Shown here piece after piece: positions 45,327-54,033 of a DNA stretch of 64,000 nt. This DNA comes from Nocardia sp. NBC_00403 (GTDB lineage: Bacteria > Actinomycetota > Actinomycetes > Mycobacteriales > Mycobacteriaceae): contig NZ_CP107939.1 of the NCBI RefSeq assembly GCF_036046055.1, positions 4,464,001 through 4,528,000 of the forward strand. The letters are read 5' to 3'. The stretch's first letter is position 1, and every line of letters starts with the position of its first letter. A model generated the notes under the pieces. It saw only the letters and a list, made by a program, of their open reading frames with translations, ran no database searches and was not told the DNA's origin. Position numbers and translations under genes: made by a program.

Positions 45327-45866
45327 ATGAACCGAACGATGCGATATCTCAGCGGGTCACGGCTGCGTACCAGCGCAGCGGCAATCATGGTGGTAATGGC
45401 GCCGATTCTCGTGGCGGCTACCGGGTGTTCGGGTGATTCGGACGGTGAAGTAGCCACCGTGTCGACATCCACCAGCACGGTGGCGCCGACGACCAGTTCG
45501 TCCGCGTCGGCGACAGTGACAACGAGTCGGGAAAACCCGGGTTCTGCCGGACCGGCGGTGCATCCCGCCCCTGCGCAACAACCGAACACCGGCGAGGGGC
45601 CGCCGCCTGCGGACACGTATGTGAAGTGCACCGATCAGATCAATTACGCGGGTGATCCGCGTTCGAACGCCGAGATCAATGTGCTCGGTGAGCAGACGGG
45701 GCAGTGCCCTGCGCCGCAGGTGCTGACCACGGAGTCGCCGGCTCCGCAGACGACGACAGAGTCGCCGGCTCCGCAGACGACGTCGACAGAGTCGCCGGCC
45801 CCCCAAACGACGACGACGGAGTCACCTGCTCCGCAGACGTCTACCACCCAGGCGCCGACCACTTAG
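45327..45866 (+). CDS. Putative lipoprotein with threonine/proline-rich repeat tail
   Basis: The 179-residue protein begins with a charged leader and hydrophobic SAAAIMVVMAPILVAATGC, with a lipobox ATGC at residues 31-34. A Ser/Thr-rich linker follows. A short cysteine-bearing core (TYVKCTDQINYAGDPRSNAEINVLG, then GQCPAPQ) comes next. The tail has four copies of ESPAPQ separated by TTT or TTST. It is probably anchored outside the membrane, with the tail spanning the cell wall. AGAGGGGAA precedes the ATG. The core is not recognised; the repeat tail is the kind that varies in length between strains. Confidence 0.7.
   Translation: MNRTMRYLSGSRLRTSAAAIMVVMAPILVAATGCSGDSDGEVATVSTSTSTVAPTTSSSASATVTTSRENPGSAGPAVHPAPAQQPNTGEGPPPADTYVKCTDQINYAGDPRSNAEINVLGEQTGQCPAPQVLTTESPAPQTTTESPAPQTTSTESPAPQTTTTESPAPQTSTTQAPTT
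45732..45836 (+). repeat. Coding tandem repeat, four units
   Basis: GAGTCGCCGGCTCCGCAG and close variants start at 45732, 45759, 45789 and 45819, spaced 27, 30 and 30 bases. All keep the reading frame and encode ESPAPQ plus threonines. Copies 1 and 2 are nearly identical at DNA level, so slippage could change the copy number. Confidence 0.8.
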
Positions 45867-45871
45867 CCGTC

Positions 45872-46774
45872 TCATCCGAGCCACGCTGCGTACCAATCCA
45901 CCACCCGCCGCCACGCCTCGTTCGCCGCAGTCGGGTTGTACCTCGGGCCGGTGTCGTTGAAGAACGCGTGATCGGCATCCGGTGCCACGAACACCTCGAA
46001 AGGCAGGTCAGCGCGGTGTAGCGCCGCTTCTGCGCCGGGCCGTGACGCGTCGATGCGGGCGTCGAGCGCGGCGTAGACGGCCAGCACCGCAGCCTTCGAC
46101 CCGGAGAGGTCCCCGTCGTCCGGGAAGGGTCCGTAGAACGGAGTGGCCGCGGCCAGCTTGGGGGTGCCGGACGTCAGTAGCAACCACACCAGGCCGCCGC
46201 CGAAGCAGAAGCCGGTGGCGCCGATTTTCTTACCCGGCGCTCGCCGTTCGAGTTCGTCGATCCCGGCACGCAGGTCGGCGACCAACTGGTCCTGCGGGAT
46301 CTTGCTGAGTGCGGCGGTGGCGGCGGCCGGGTCGGTGAAGGTGGCGGTGCCGCCCGCCTCGGAGAGCAGGTCGACGGCGAGCGCGGAATATCCCGCGCCT
46401 GCGAATCGTCCTGCCACCGAACGTATGTGGTCGGTGAGGCCCTTGTTCTCATGGATGACGAGTACCGTGCCGCGTGGCCGTGCCGCCGCCGCCCAGGCGC
46501 CCTGTAACTCGCGACCGTCGGGGCCGGAAAATGTCACAGTTGTGGCGGGTACCGCGGTGCTCATCCCCGGCGGCGTCGGTGCGGCCGAACCGCTCGTCGA
46601 TGGCACCTGATCGGCAGGCCGGCCATCGTTCGAACACCCGGCAAGCAACGTGGCCGCGGTGGTCGTGCCCACGCCGAGCAGTCCGAGCCTGCGCAGCGCC
46701 TCGCGGCGGGTCAGCAACCCGTCGGCATGGTCGGCAGCGATTTCTTCGACGATATAGCGCTGCAGCGGCGTCAT
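45872..46774 (-). CDS. Exported dienelactone-hydrolase-family lipoprotein
   Basis: The ATG at 46774 is preferred to a TTG six bases upstream. The 300-residue protein has a twin-arginine-like leader (LTRREALRRLGLLGVG, from residue 21) and a lipobox LAGC with C47. The alpha/beta hydrolase core shows VLVIHENKGLTDHIR, the nucleophile C190 in GFCFGGGLVW (cysteine is typical of dienelactone hydrolases) and H269 in PDADHAFFND. It probably hydrolyses a lactone or ester outside the cell. The marR gene lies 42 bases upstream on the same strand, so the two form an operon. Confidence 0.88.
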   Translation of the reverse strand: MTPLQRYIVEEIAADHADGLLTRREALRRLGLLGVGTTTAATLLAGCSNDGRPADQVPSTSGSAAPTPPGMSTAVPATTVTFSGPDGRELQGAWAAAARPRGTVLVIHENKGLTDHIRSVAGRFAGAGYSALAVDLLSEAGGTATFTDPAAATAALSKIPQDQLVADLRAGIDELERRAPGKKIGATGFCFGGGLVWLLLTSGTPKLAAATPFYGPFPDDGDLSGSKAAVLAVYAALDARIDASRPGAEAALHRADLPFEVFVAPDADHAFFNDTGPRYNPTAANEAWRRVVDWYAAWLG

Positions 46775-46816
46775 GGACAAAGCCTAGGACCGAAGTCCGC
46801 ATGCCCGGGGGTCTTT

Positions 46817-47287
46817 TTACGATCGTTCGGTAGCACCGGCCTGCTGGCAGTGATCGCCCGCGTCAAGGGCGGCCAGCAGGTGGCGGAGGGTTTCGTGTTC
46901 GTTGGGGGAGAGCGCGGAGAACAGTTCTTCGGCGGCCGCGCGGCGGGCCGCGGACATCCGGGACAGGGCGGCTCGGCCGGCGTCGGTGAGGGTGACCAGG
47001 GTGGACCGTCGGTTGGACGGGTCGGGGGCGCGGGCGACAAGGCCGGCGGACTCGAGGGCGTCGACGACCGTGGTGGCCGAGCGAGGGACGATATCGAGCC
47101 GTTCGGCGAGCCCGGCCATCCGTAGCGGCTCGCTGTGGCGGGCGATGATGCGCAGCGCCCGGGCTTGGGCTGGGGTCAGACCGAGCGGTGCGAGGCGGGC
47201 CGACTGGTTGCGGCGGATCCGCTTGGCGGCACGCAGGAAGAGCTCGGGCAGGTCACTCTCGGGAGCGGTATCCACGAAGCTGAGCAT
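46817..47287 (-). CDS. MarR family transcriptional regulator
   Basis: The 156-residue protein has the MarR winged helix at about residues 30-110 (LAPLGLTPAQARALRIIARHSEPLRMAGLAERLDIVPRS contains the recognition helix, then SNRRSTLVTLTDAGRAAL forms the wing). Start and end helices make the dimer. The ATG lies inside a 13-bp inverted repeat (47281-47325) shared with the divergent ABC exporter, which implies autorepression and control of efflux. The hydrolase gene downstream is co-oriented. Such MarR/exporter pairs usually respond to small toxic compounds. Confidence 0.92.
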   Translation of the reverse strand: MLSFVDTAPESDLPELFLRAAKRIRRNQSARLAPLGLTPAQARALRIIARHSEPLRMAGLAERLDIVPRSATTVVDALESAGLVARAPDPSNRRSTLVTLTDAGRAALSRMSAARRAAAEELFSALSPNEHETLRHLLAALDAGDHCQQAGATERS

Positions 47288-47325
47288 AGCTCATTGTTCA
47301 ATGGAATAATTGTGAGCCATGCTCA
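47281..47325. promoter_or_regulatory. MarR operator candidate overlapping the marR start
   Basis: TGAGCATAGCTCA (47281-47293) and TGAGCCATGCTCA (47313-47325) are inverted copies matching at 12 of 13 positions, with a 19-bp AT-rich spacer containing ATTGTTCAAT. The left arm covers the marR start codon. The right arm lies 34 bases before the exporter ATG. Confidence 0.75.
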
Positions 47326-47359
47326 GTTCTATGGGTAGTTTCCGCGAAAGGAGGCGCGT

Positions 47360-49177
47360 ATGCAGCCCCCACCCTCTCAACTCGGTCGGATCGTCCGACT
47401 GTTCCGGCCCTATCGGACCCGTTTAGCGTTGGTCGCCGCGCTGGTCGGCCTGTCGTCCATCGTCTCGCTCGCCTCGCCGTTCATGCTGCGTGGAGTTCTC
47501 GATGAGGCGCTGCCCAACGGCCGCACCGGCCTGCTGACCCTGCTGGCCGCAGGCATGGTCGCGGTGGCGGCGGCGACCAGCGTTTTCGGCGTGCTCCAGA
47601 CCTATATCTCCACCGCCGTCGGACAGCATGTTATGCACGATCTGCGGTCCGCGGTGTATGCCCGGCTGCAGCGTATGCCGCTGTCCTTCTTCACCGCGAC
47701 CCGTACCGGCGAGGTGCAATCCAGGATCGCCAACGACATCGGCGGCATGCAGTCGACGGTCACCTCGACCGCAACCTCGCTGGTCTCCAACTTCACGACT
47801 GTCGTCGCCGCGATCATCGCCATGATCGCGCTCGACTGGCGGCTGACCGCGGTGTCGCTGATCATGCTGCCGTTCTTCGTCTGGGTGAGTCGCCGTGTCG
47901 GCAACGAGCGCAGGAAGATCACCGCGCAGCGACAGCAGAAGCTCGCGGGCATGTCGGCGATCGTGGAGGAATCGCTCTCGGTGAGCGGCATTCTGCTCGG
48001 ACGCACCATGGGACGTTCGCCCGCGCTGATCGACAACTTCGCGAAGGAGTCACGCGGACTCGTCGACCTGGAGATCCGCTCGGGTATGGCCGGTCGCTGG
48101 CGACAGTCGACGATCCAGATCGTCATGTCGGCGATGCCCGCCGTCGTGTACTGGGCTGCCGGACTGACCGTCGCGACCGGGCATCCGCTGGTGTCGATCG
48201 GCACGCTGGTCGCCTTCACCACCCTGCAGAGCAGCTTGCTGCGGCCGATGGTGCAGCTGCTGTACACCGGTGTCGAGGTGCAGAGCTCGCTGGCATTGTT
48301 CGGTCGTATCTTCGAGTATCTGGATCTGAAGCCCGACATCGAAGAGCCGCAACGGCCGCTGCCGCTACCCGAGGCCGAGGGCGAGGTTCGATTCGAGGAC
48401 GTCGGCTTCTCTTACGGATCCGGCACCCGGGATGTGTTGAGCGACATCGACATCACGGTGCCTGCCGGCACCAGCCTGGCCGTGGTCGGCGAGACGGGTT
48501 CCGGCAAGACGACCCTCGGATATCTCGTCGCACGGTTGTACGATGCCACCGCGGGCCGGGTCATGATCGACGGAACAGATGTGCGCGACCTGTCTTTCGC
48601 CGATCTAGCCGGCGCCGTGGGCGTGGTGTCCCAGGAGACCTATCTGTTCCACGCCTCGGTCGCCGACAACCTGCGCTTCGCCAAACCCGATGCGACGGAC
48701 GAGGAATTGCACGCCGCCGCACGGGCCGCGCAGATCCACGATCACATCGCGAGCCTGCCCGACGGATACGACACGATGGTCGGCGAGCGCGGCTACCGGT
48801 TCTCCGGCGGCGAGAAGCAGCGTCTCGCGGTCGCCAGGGTCATCCTGCGCAATCCGCCGATCCTGGTGCTGGACGAGGCGACCAGCGCACTGGACACGCG
48901 AACCGAACGCGAAGTCCAGACCGCGATCGATGCCCTGTCGGAAGGCCGCACCACCATCACCATCGCCCACCGCCTGTCCACCATTCGGGACGCGGACCAG
49001 ATCGTGGTCCTCGACCGCGGCCGGATCGCCGAACGCGGAACACATCGGCAGCTGGTGGAAACGAACGGCCGCTACGCCGAACTCCTCACCCGCGACACGA
49101 CGTTCGACGCCGAACGGGAGCTGTCCGAGGTGGAACTCGAATTGCTCGGCACACCAGTAGTTTTCGACAAGGCGTGA
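47360..49177 (+). CDS. ABC exporter, fused permease-ATPase
   Basis: The 605-residue half-transporter has a six-helix ABC membrane domain (about residues 15-310) and a nucleotide-binding domain from 340. Walker A GETGSGKTT (378-386), Q-loop VSQETYLFHASVADNLRF, signature FSGGEKQR (481-488), Walker B ILVLDEATSALD (501-512) and the H-loop IAHRLSTIRDAD are all intact, so it should work as a homodimer. GAAAGGAGG precedes the ATG. It resembles multidrug/lipid exporters. The divergent MarR repressor suggests induction by a toxic substrate. Confidence 0.95.
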   Translation: MQPPPSQLGRIVRLFRPYRTRLALVAALVGLSSIVSLASPFMLRGVLDEALPNGRTGLLTLLAAGMVAVAAATSVFGVLQTYISTAVGQHVMHDLRSAVYARLQRMPLSFFTATRTGEVQSRIANDIGGMQSTVTSTATSLVSNFTTVVAAIIAMIALDWRLTAVSLIMLPFFVWVSRRVGNERRKITAQRQQKLAGMSAIVEESLSVSGILLGRTMGRSPALIDNFAKESRGLVDLEIRSGMAGRWRQSTIQIVMSAMPAVVYWAAGLTVATGHPLVSIGTLVAFTTLQSSLLRPMVQLLYTGVEVQSSLALFGRIFEYLDLKPDIEEPQRPLPLPEAEGEVRFEDVGFSYGSGTRDVLSDIDITVPAGTSLAVVGETGSGKTTLGYLVARLYDATAGRVMIDGTDVRDLSFADLAGAVGVVSQETYLFHASVADNLRFAKPDATDEELHAAARAAQIHDHIASLPDGYDTMVGERGYRFSGGEKQRLAVARVILRNPPILVLDEATSALDTRTEREVQTAIDALSEGRTTITIAHRLSTIRDADQIVVLDRGRIAERGTHRQLVETNGRYAELLTRDTTFDAERELSEVELELLGTPVVFDKA

Positions 49178-49202
49178 GAAAAGGAGAAGGATCCCTCGCG
49201 CA

Positions 49203-49296
49203 ATGCTGTCGAGGTCGAGGTCGGGAACGATGATGACTTTCCCGTGACGGTCCCGGACTCGGCGAGTTCCACAGCGTGGGCGGCCTCGCTCAGCGT
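49203..49296 (-). pseudogene. C-terminal remnant of an MDR-type quinone oxidoreductase
   Basis: On the minus strand the sequence just past the sugar-dehydrogenase stop reads TLSEAAHAVELAESGTVTGK, then, after a one-base shift near 49240, KVIIVPDLD. This is the typical last strand-helix-strand of zinc-type alcohol dehydrogenase / NADPH:quinone reductases (SEAA.A....SG...GK.VL.P). No upstream part of such a gene remains. It appears to be a decayed fragment squeezed between two genes. Confidence 0.5.
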
Positions 49297-50429
49297 GCGG
49301 GGAAGCGGATGATCCGGTCGTCACCGGCGCGAATATCACCACGTCCGTCGGTATTGGACGTGGTGAGCCACAGCGCGCCGTCCGGTGCGATATCGACCGT
49401 GCGCAAGCGGCCGTAGTCTTCGAGCTGTGCCGCCGGCTCGCTCGCCACGCCGTCGTGAAGGATTGCGGTCCACAGTCTTTCACCGCGCAGCGCTGCGACG
49501 TAGAGGGTGTCGGCGGCAATGGCGATGCCCGACGGCGACGCCTCCGATGGGACCCAGACGAGCTGTGGGTCGGTGAATCCACGGTCGGCGCCGCCCATGC
49601 CCTCGACCAGCGGCCAGCCGTAATTGCGGCCCGGCTCGATCCGATTGATCTCGTCGAAGGCACGCTGCCCGAACTCGGCGGCGAATAGTCTGCCCGCGCG
49701 ATCCCAGGCCAGGCCCTGCACATTGCGATGGCCGAGGCTGTACACCGGCGAGCCGGGGATCGGATTCCCCGGCGCGGGGTCGCCATCGGGCGTGAGCCGC
49801 AGAATCTTGCCATTGGGGCTCGCGGGATCCTGCGCCCGCGCGCCCTGTCCAGCGTCACCGGTGCCGACGTACAACATGTCGTCCGGGCCGAACGCGATCC
49901 GGCCACCATCGTGGTCAGCGGCCTTCGCGATCCCCTCGAAGATCACCTCGGGCGTCCCGTCGAGCCGGAACCGGATGATCCGGTTGTCGGCATCGGCGGT
50001 GAAATACGCGTACACGTAACCGTTTTCGGCATACTGCGGCGACACCGCCAAGCCGAGCAGGCCGCCTTCGCCACGCGCGGCGACACCAGGGACCTCGTAC
50101 ACCTGCTCGGGAGCCCGGCCCGGGGACACCCGCAGGATCTGTCCGCTGTTGCGCTGCGCGACCAGGGCGTCGCCGCCGGGCAGAAAAGCCAGCCCCCAGG
50201 GGACTTCGATGTCGCGAGCGACTTCTTCCCCCGTGGTCAGGTCGGGAACACCGGCCGGGTTGCCGGCGGTCACCGCGGTCGCGGTGCTGGCAGACACATT
50301 CGGCTCGGAACCGTTACCACAGGCCGATATCACACTCGCGACCAGAACAGCAATGGCCGCGACGCCCCGCCGCGCGTGTGGCAGTCGGGCGGGCTCTGAG
50401 GTGCGCAGGCCAGTGCTTCGAATTGGCAT
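49290..50429 (-). CDS. PQQ-dependent sugar dehydrogenase-like lipoprotein (sGDH/Yli family)
   Basis: The 379-residue protein has a lipobox ISAC with C37 after a hydrophobic GVAAIAVLVASV. The six-bladed propeller of soluble aldose sugar dehydrogenases is visible through EVPWGLAFLPGGDALVAQRNSGQI, GLLGLAVSPQYAENGYVYAYFTAD, DHDGGRIAFGPDDMLYVGTGDAG, PIYSLGHRNVQGLAWD-type (VYSLGHRNVQGLAWDRAG) and YGWPLVEG. The conserved HRN and DHDGGR motifs hold PQQ and calcium. It would oxidise sugars at the cell surface if PQQ is available; no PQQ synthesis gene is in the window. Confidence 0.9.
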   Translation of the reverse strand: MPIRSTGLRTSEPARLPHARRGVAAIAVLVASVISACGNGSEPNVSASTATAVTAGNPAGVPDLTTGEEVARDIEVPWGLAFLPGGDALVAQRNSGQILRVSPGRAPEQVYEVPGVAARGEGGLLGLAVSPQYAENGYVYAYFTADADNRIIRFRLDGTPEVIFEGIAKAADHDGGRIAFGPDDMLYVGTGDAGQGARAQDPASPNGKILRLTPDGDPAPGNPIPGSPVYSLGHRNVQGLAWDRAGRLFAAEFGQRAFDEINRIEPGRNYGWPLVEGMGGADRGFTDPQLVWVPSEASPSGIAIAADTLYVAALRGERLWTAILHDGVASEPAAQLEDYGRLRTVDIAPDGALWLTTSNTDGRGDIRAGDDRIIRFPAR

Positions 50430-50783
50430 GAACCAGCGTTACACAGCCGAGCCCTTGCTGACACGGACTAACTTGACCCATCGGAAGTTGTGGGCGAACG
50501 GTGTCGCAGTTGCTCGTGCTCGGGGACAGCTGAAGGCCTGGTTATTTTGCGGCGGAACACGGCTGGACGGGGCAGGGAACCTCGTGCGGTATGTGGCGAA
50601 GGACCTTCTGCCATCGGGGAGCTGACCTGCGAACATCCTGTGCCACATGCGATCTCGACGACAGTTCGGTAATTCATGCCACGATGCGATGCCAGACCGT
50701 GCTACGGTCGTCGACATCGATGGCGGAGCCTATTGGCTTTCGATCGACCGGGCCATACGGGTCCACAGGGGAAGGGGACGTCA
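50430..50783. other. Intergenic stretch, no gene seen
   Basis: The 354 bases between the divergent sugar dehydrogenase and small secreted-protein genes hold no protein-like frame. Two promoters are expected here. GTGCTACGGTCGTCGACATC near 50700 contains a plausible -10 (TACGGT) for the plus-strand gene. GTCCACAGGGG at 50761-50771 also occurs before the lipoprotein at 45327. Confidence 0.4.
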
Positions 50784-51011
50784 ATGAAGAGAATCGCAGT
50801 AGCCGCCTGTTTTATCCTAGGAGTGGCGGCGCAATCTGCTGGTTTCGGTGTGACAATGGCGTCGGCAGAGACGTTGGCCGAGTACTGTGCGGCACCGGGC
50901 GATATTGATATTCCCGAATACGTGAACTACTGCTGCTCCCAGTATGTCAATAACCAGCTTCCAGCAACTCCGGAAATTCAGGAAAAATGGGGCAATCGCT
51001 GTCGTCGGTGA
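50784..51011 (+). CDS. Small secreted cysteine-containing protein
   Basis: The ATG at 50784 follows GAAGGGGA and gives 75 residues. A signal peptide (KRIAVAACFILGVAAQSAGF, cleavage near ASA-ET around residue 28) leaves a mature peptide of about 47 residues with four cysteines: one in AEYCAAPG, an adjacent pair in VNYCCSQYV and one at the very end (GNRCRR). This suggests two disulfides. The family is not recognised. It converges with the receptor kinase gene, 34 bases away. Confidence 0.7.
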   Translation: MKRIAVAACFILGVAAQSAGFGVTMASAETLAEYCAAPGDIDIPEYVNYCCSQYVNNQLPATPEIQEKWGNRCRR

Positions 51012-51045
51012 GCGCTCGTTCACTGTTTGCCTAGGTAGTGGATAG

Positions 51046-52857
51046 TCAGCGTCGGGACAGGGTTCCGATCATTTCCCCCAGGACGCCACGGGTTCGATAC
51101 GACAGCGTGCCGTCCGGTCGAAGTTCTAGTTGTGATGTCGACCCTTCATCATTGCAGCCGCCGCTGTTTTCGGTCAGCCGGGCTGTCAGGGTGATCCGAC
51201 TAGCGGACGACTCGGTCAGTGTCTCCGCTCGTCCACACCTGAGGCCAATGAGTTTGCCAGTGTTGGAAGAGTCGCCGACACGCTCGCCGATCGATCCTGC
51301 ATTGAGCGTCAGTGATATCTCGTAGGAGCCCAACCCATCTTTGGCTACTCCGGCCCAATGACCGACGAGCTCTGTCGGCATGTCGCTGACGCTGGTAGTG
51401 GTGCTGGAAGTTGTGGATGTCTCTCGTTCAGGCGACATCGGCCGCGAGGTGCTGACCGCCACCGATGGACCGGCAGTTGGGGATGTTCCTGGAGATTCGC
51501 GCTTCAGTTGGCCGCCGATGATGAACCCGCCGACGGCAACTGCCGCAGCCGCCACGAGAAGACCGGCGATCAGCCCGACGCGACGGCCGCCGGACTTGCG
51601 GGTCGGCTGCGTATTTTCGGAACGAGTCGAACTCTGCGCGCCATGGATCGGTATGGGCTGCCTGGGCCGGTCCATCCCGCCTGTGTAGGACGGGGTGCCT
51701 TGCTGCCAGGCTTGATCCGGCGTCCGCGTGCCGTAGGATCGCGCTCCCTGCTCCGGTGTGCTATCCGTCGGCTGCGGCCAGCTCCCGTAGGGCGGAGTGC
51801 CTTGCTGACCGAATGGGGGTGTGCCGCGCTGACCGGCTCCGTAGGACGTTGCCGCGTGCGGATCGGACCGTGCCGTAGACGGGTAGTTCAGCGCCTGCCG
51901 GGAGATCGTCGGAGCAGAGCGTGACGGATCGGGGACCTGTCCGCGCAGCTCCTCCGGTACCCGAACCGGGCCGGAATCCAGGTCGAGCAACTGCACCGCG
52001 CGCCTGCTGACTTCCTCGAGCACCGGTGCGGGCAGCCAGCCCGCGCGTTGGGGCACGCCGAGATCGAGCAGCGCGGCATGCAGCTGCTGTGGCGTCGGGC
52101 GTGCGGCCTCGTCCTTGGCCAGGCAGGCCGCGACCAACGGGCGTAGCCGCGGTGGCACGCCGTCGAGCTGTGGCTCCTCGTACACCACGCGAAACAGCAT
52201 CTGGACCGTCTCGCCGACACCGAACGGCCCGTGCCCGGTCGCCGCGAACACCAGCACACCGCCGAGTGCGAAGACATCGCCCGCGGGACCGACCGGCTTG
52301 CCGAGCACCTGTTCCGGGCACATGAAGCTCGGTGAGCCGATGACGCTTCCGGTGGTGGTGAGCGCACTGTCCTCGACCGCACGGGCGATGCCGAAGTCGA
52401 TCACCTTGGGGCCGTCGATGGCGAGCAGCACATTGGACGGCTTGAGATCGCGGTGCACCACCCCGGCCTCGTGCACCGCGATCAACGCCTCGGTCAAGCC
52501 GTGCGCGAGCACCAGCAGCGGGTTCTCGGTGAACGTGCCGAATTGCTCGACCGCCTCGGTCAGCGAGAATCCGGCCACGTAGCCCGTTGCCAGCCACGGC
52601 GGATCGGCGTCGACATCCGCGTCGAGCACCGCGGCGGTGAACTGCCCGCCGACGCGCCGTGCCGCGGTGACCTCGCGGCGGAAGCGCTCACGGAACTGCG
52701 TATCGCCGATGAGATCCGGCCGGATGACCTTCACCGCGACGGTGCGGCCACCCGAACTGCGCCCGAGGTACACCCGGCCCATCCCGCCCGAGCCGAGCAG
52801 GCCGAGCAGCCGGTAGTCGCCGATCCGCGTCGGATCGTCCATGTCAAGCGGTCGCAT
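51046..52857 (-). CDS. Transmembrane serine/threonine protein kinase with extracellular C-terminal domain
   Basis: The 603-residue protein has a Hanks-type kinase domain (residues 14-275): glycine loop GSGGMG (22-27), K43, catalytic HRDLKPSN with D137 and DFG at 154-156, then SPSFMCPEQ. A proline/glycine/glutamine-rich linker with TPPYG-like repeats leads to one membrane helix (about 427-449, GLIAGLLVAAAAVAVGGFIIGG). About 150 external residues follow, with a LVGHWAGVAKDGLGSYEISLTL domain and two cysteines. That outer domain is probably a lipocalin-like sensor, but its ligand is unknown. A start at 52842 (MDDPTRIG) is also possible. Confidence 0.93.
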   Translation of the reverse strand: MRPLDMDDPTRIGDYRLLGLLGSGGMGRVYLGRSSGGRTVAVKVIRPDLIGDTQFRERFRREVTAARRVGGQFTAAVLDADVDADPPWLATGYVAGFSLTEAVEQFGTFTENPLLVLAHGLTEALIAVHEAGVVHRDLKPSNVLLAIDGPKVIDFGIARAVEDSALTTTGSVIGSPSFMCPEQVLGKPVGPAGDVFALGGVLVFAATGHGPFGVGETVQMLFRVVYEEPQLDGVPPRLRPLVAACLAKDEAARPTPQQLHAALLDLGVPQRAGWLPAPVLEEVSRRAVQLLDLDSGPVRVPEELRGQVPDPSRSAPTISRQALNYPSTARSDPHAATSYGAGQRGTPPFGQQGTPPYGSWPQPTDSTPEQGARSYGTRTPDQAWQQGTPSYTGGMDRPRQPIPIHGAQSSTRSENTQPTRKSGGRRVGLIAGLLVAAAAVAVGGFIIGGQLKRESPGTSPTAGPSVAVSTSRPMSPERETSTTSSTTTSVSDMPTELVGHWAGVAKDGLGSYEISLTLNAGSIGERVGDSSNTGKLIGLRCGRAETLTESSASRITLTARLTENSGGCNDEGSTSQLELRPDGTLSYRTRGVLGEMIGTLSRR

Positions 52858-52930
52858 CGCGACGTCGGTTTCCCTTCGGATCGAATTCGAACTCCCGAAA
52901 GGCTACCCACCTGCCGACCGGGGTGTCCGC

Positions 52931-53815
52931 TCACATGGACGCGAGCTCTGCCGGACGGGTGTTGCGAACACGTCGGGCCAGCAGATACGCCGCGATCACG
53001 GCGGGGATGTTCATCAGTACTCCGTAGACGGCGGGCGGAACCGCCATCGCGCTGTTGTGCAGGACCGTCGACGCGACGGCGATGGCGAGCGCACCGTTGT
53101 GGATGCCGATTTCCATGGCCGAGGCGATCGACTGGTCGGCGTCGATCGCGAAGAACCGAGGCACCGTGTAGCCGATGACGAAGCTCAGCGTCGACAGCAC
53201 GAGGCTGATGGCGGCGAGCTTGCCGATGTTCTCGGTCAGCGTGTCGAATTCGCGTCCTACCGCCGCGACGACGACCAGCAGCAACACCACGGCCGACACG
53301 ATCTTGACGTTCTTGCGCATCCGGTCGGCCCATGCGGTGAAGCGGCGATGCACCCACATGCCGATCGCGGCCGGGACCAGCACGATCGCGAATACCTGGA
53401 GGAACTTGTCCGGCCGCAGCCCGATGGACGCGTCTTCGGTCATGAACAGTGTGAACGCCAGCGTGACGACCAGCGGCAGGGTGAACACCGCGAGGACCGA
53501 GTTGATCGCCGTGAGCGTGATGTTCAAGGCCACATTGCCGCCCGCGATATGACTGAACAGATTGGCCGACGGGCCGCCGGGCGCGGCAACGAGCAGCATC
53601 ATGCCGGCGGCCAGCGCGCCTTCGAGCCGGAACAGGTAGATCAGGCCCAGGCAGATCGCGGGGAGCAGCACCATTTGACACACCAGCGCGACGACGGCGG
53701 CCTTGGGATAGCGCAGGACGCGGGCGAAGTCGTCGACGGTCAGGGTCAGCCCGAGGCCGAACATCACCAGCGCCAGGGCAAGTGGCAAGAACACCGCGAA
53801 AATCGTTGAACCCAT
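52931..53815 (-). CDS. Bile acid:sodium symporter (BASS) family transporter
   Basis: The 294-residue protein has about ten hydrophobic helices. LALVMFGLGLTLTVDDFARVLRYPKA at the start and GMMLLVAAPGGPSANLFSHIAGGNVALNITLT (sodium-site helix crossing) are diagnostic, as is EIGIHNGALAIAVASTVL near residue 240. In bacteria these carry organic anions such as pantoate, pyruvate or sulfonates with sodium. The substrate here cannot be told. It lies 73 bases upstream of the kinase gene on the same strand and is probably transcribed from the gap at 53816-54033. Confidence 0.9.
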   Translation of the reverse strand: MGSTIFAVFLPLALALVMFGLGLTLTVDDFARVLRYPKAAVVALVCQMVLLPAICLGLIYLFRLEGALAAGMMLLVAAPGGPSANLFSHIAGGNVALNITLTAINSVLAVFTLPLVVTLAFTLFMTEDASIGLRPDKFLQVFAIVLVPAAIGMWVHRRFTAWADRMRKNVKIVSAVVLLLVVVAAVGREFDTLTENIGKLAAISLVLSTLSFVIGYTVPRFFAIDADQSIASAMEIGIHNGALAIAVASTVLHNSAMAVPPAVYGVLMNIPAVIAAYLLARRVRNTRPAELASM

Positions 53816-54033
53816 TCGGATCTCCTCGTTGCCGGACTAGATCGGATGTCGACGTTATCGACTCCGGCAGCGGGAAGCGAGTTGGCAACGGACGCGGCAA
53901 TAGGGATGAATCGGGCGAAATGCGACGAATCGACCAGGCCGCGCCTGCCCGATTATTCGCCGTCCGGTTGCTAGGGTCGACTCGCACTCTGGGTTGATTT
54001 TGTCGACGGACCGCATATCGCTCGAGGAGGGTC

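Noticed and set aside
45732..45836. CRISPR or minisatellite outside genes
   Set aside because: The units keep the reading frame and encode a Pro/Thr stalk, so it is a coding repeat.
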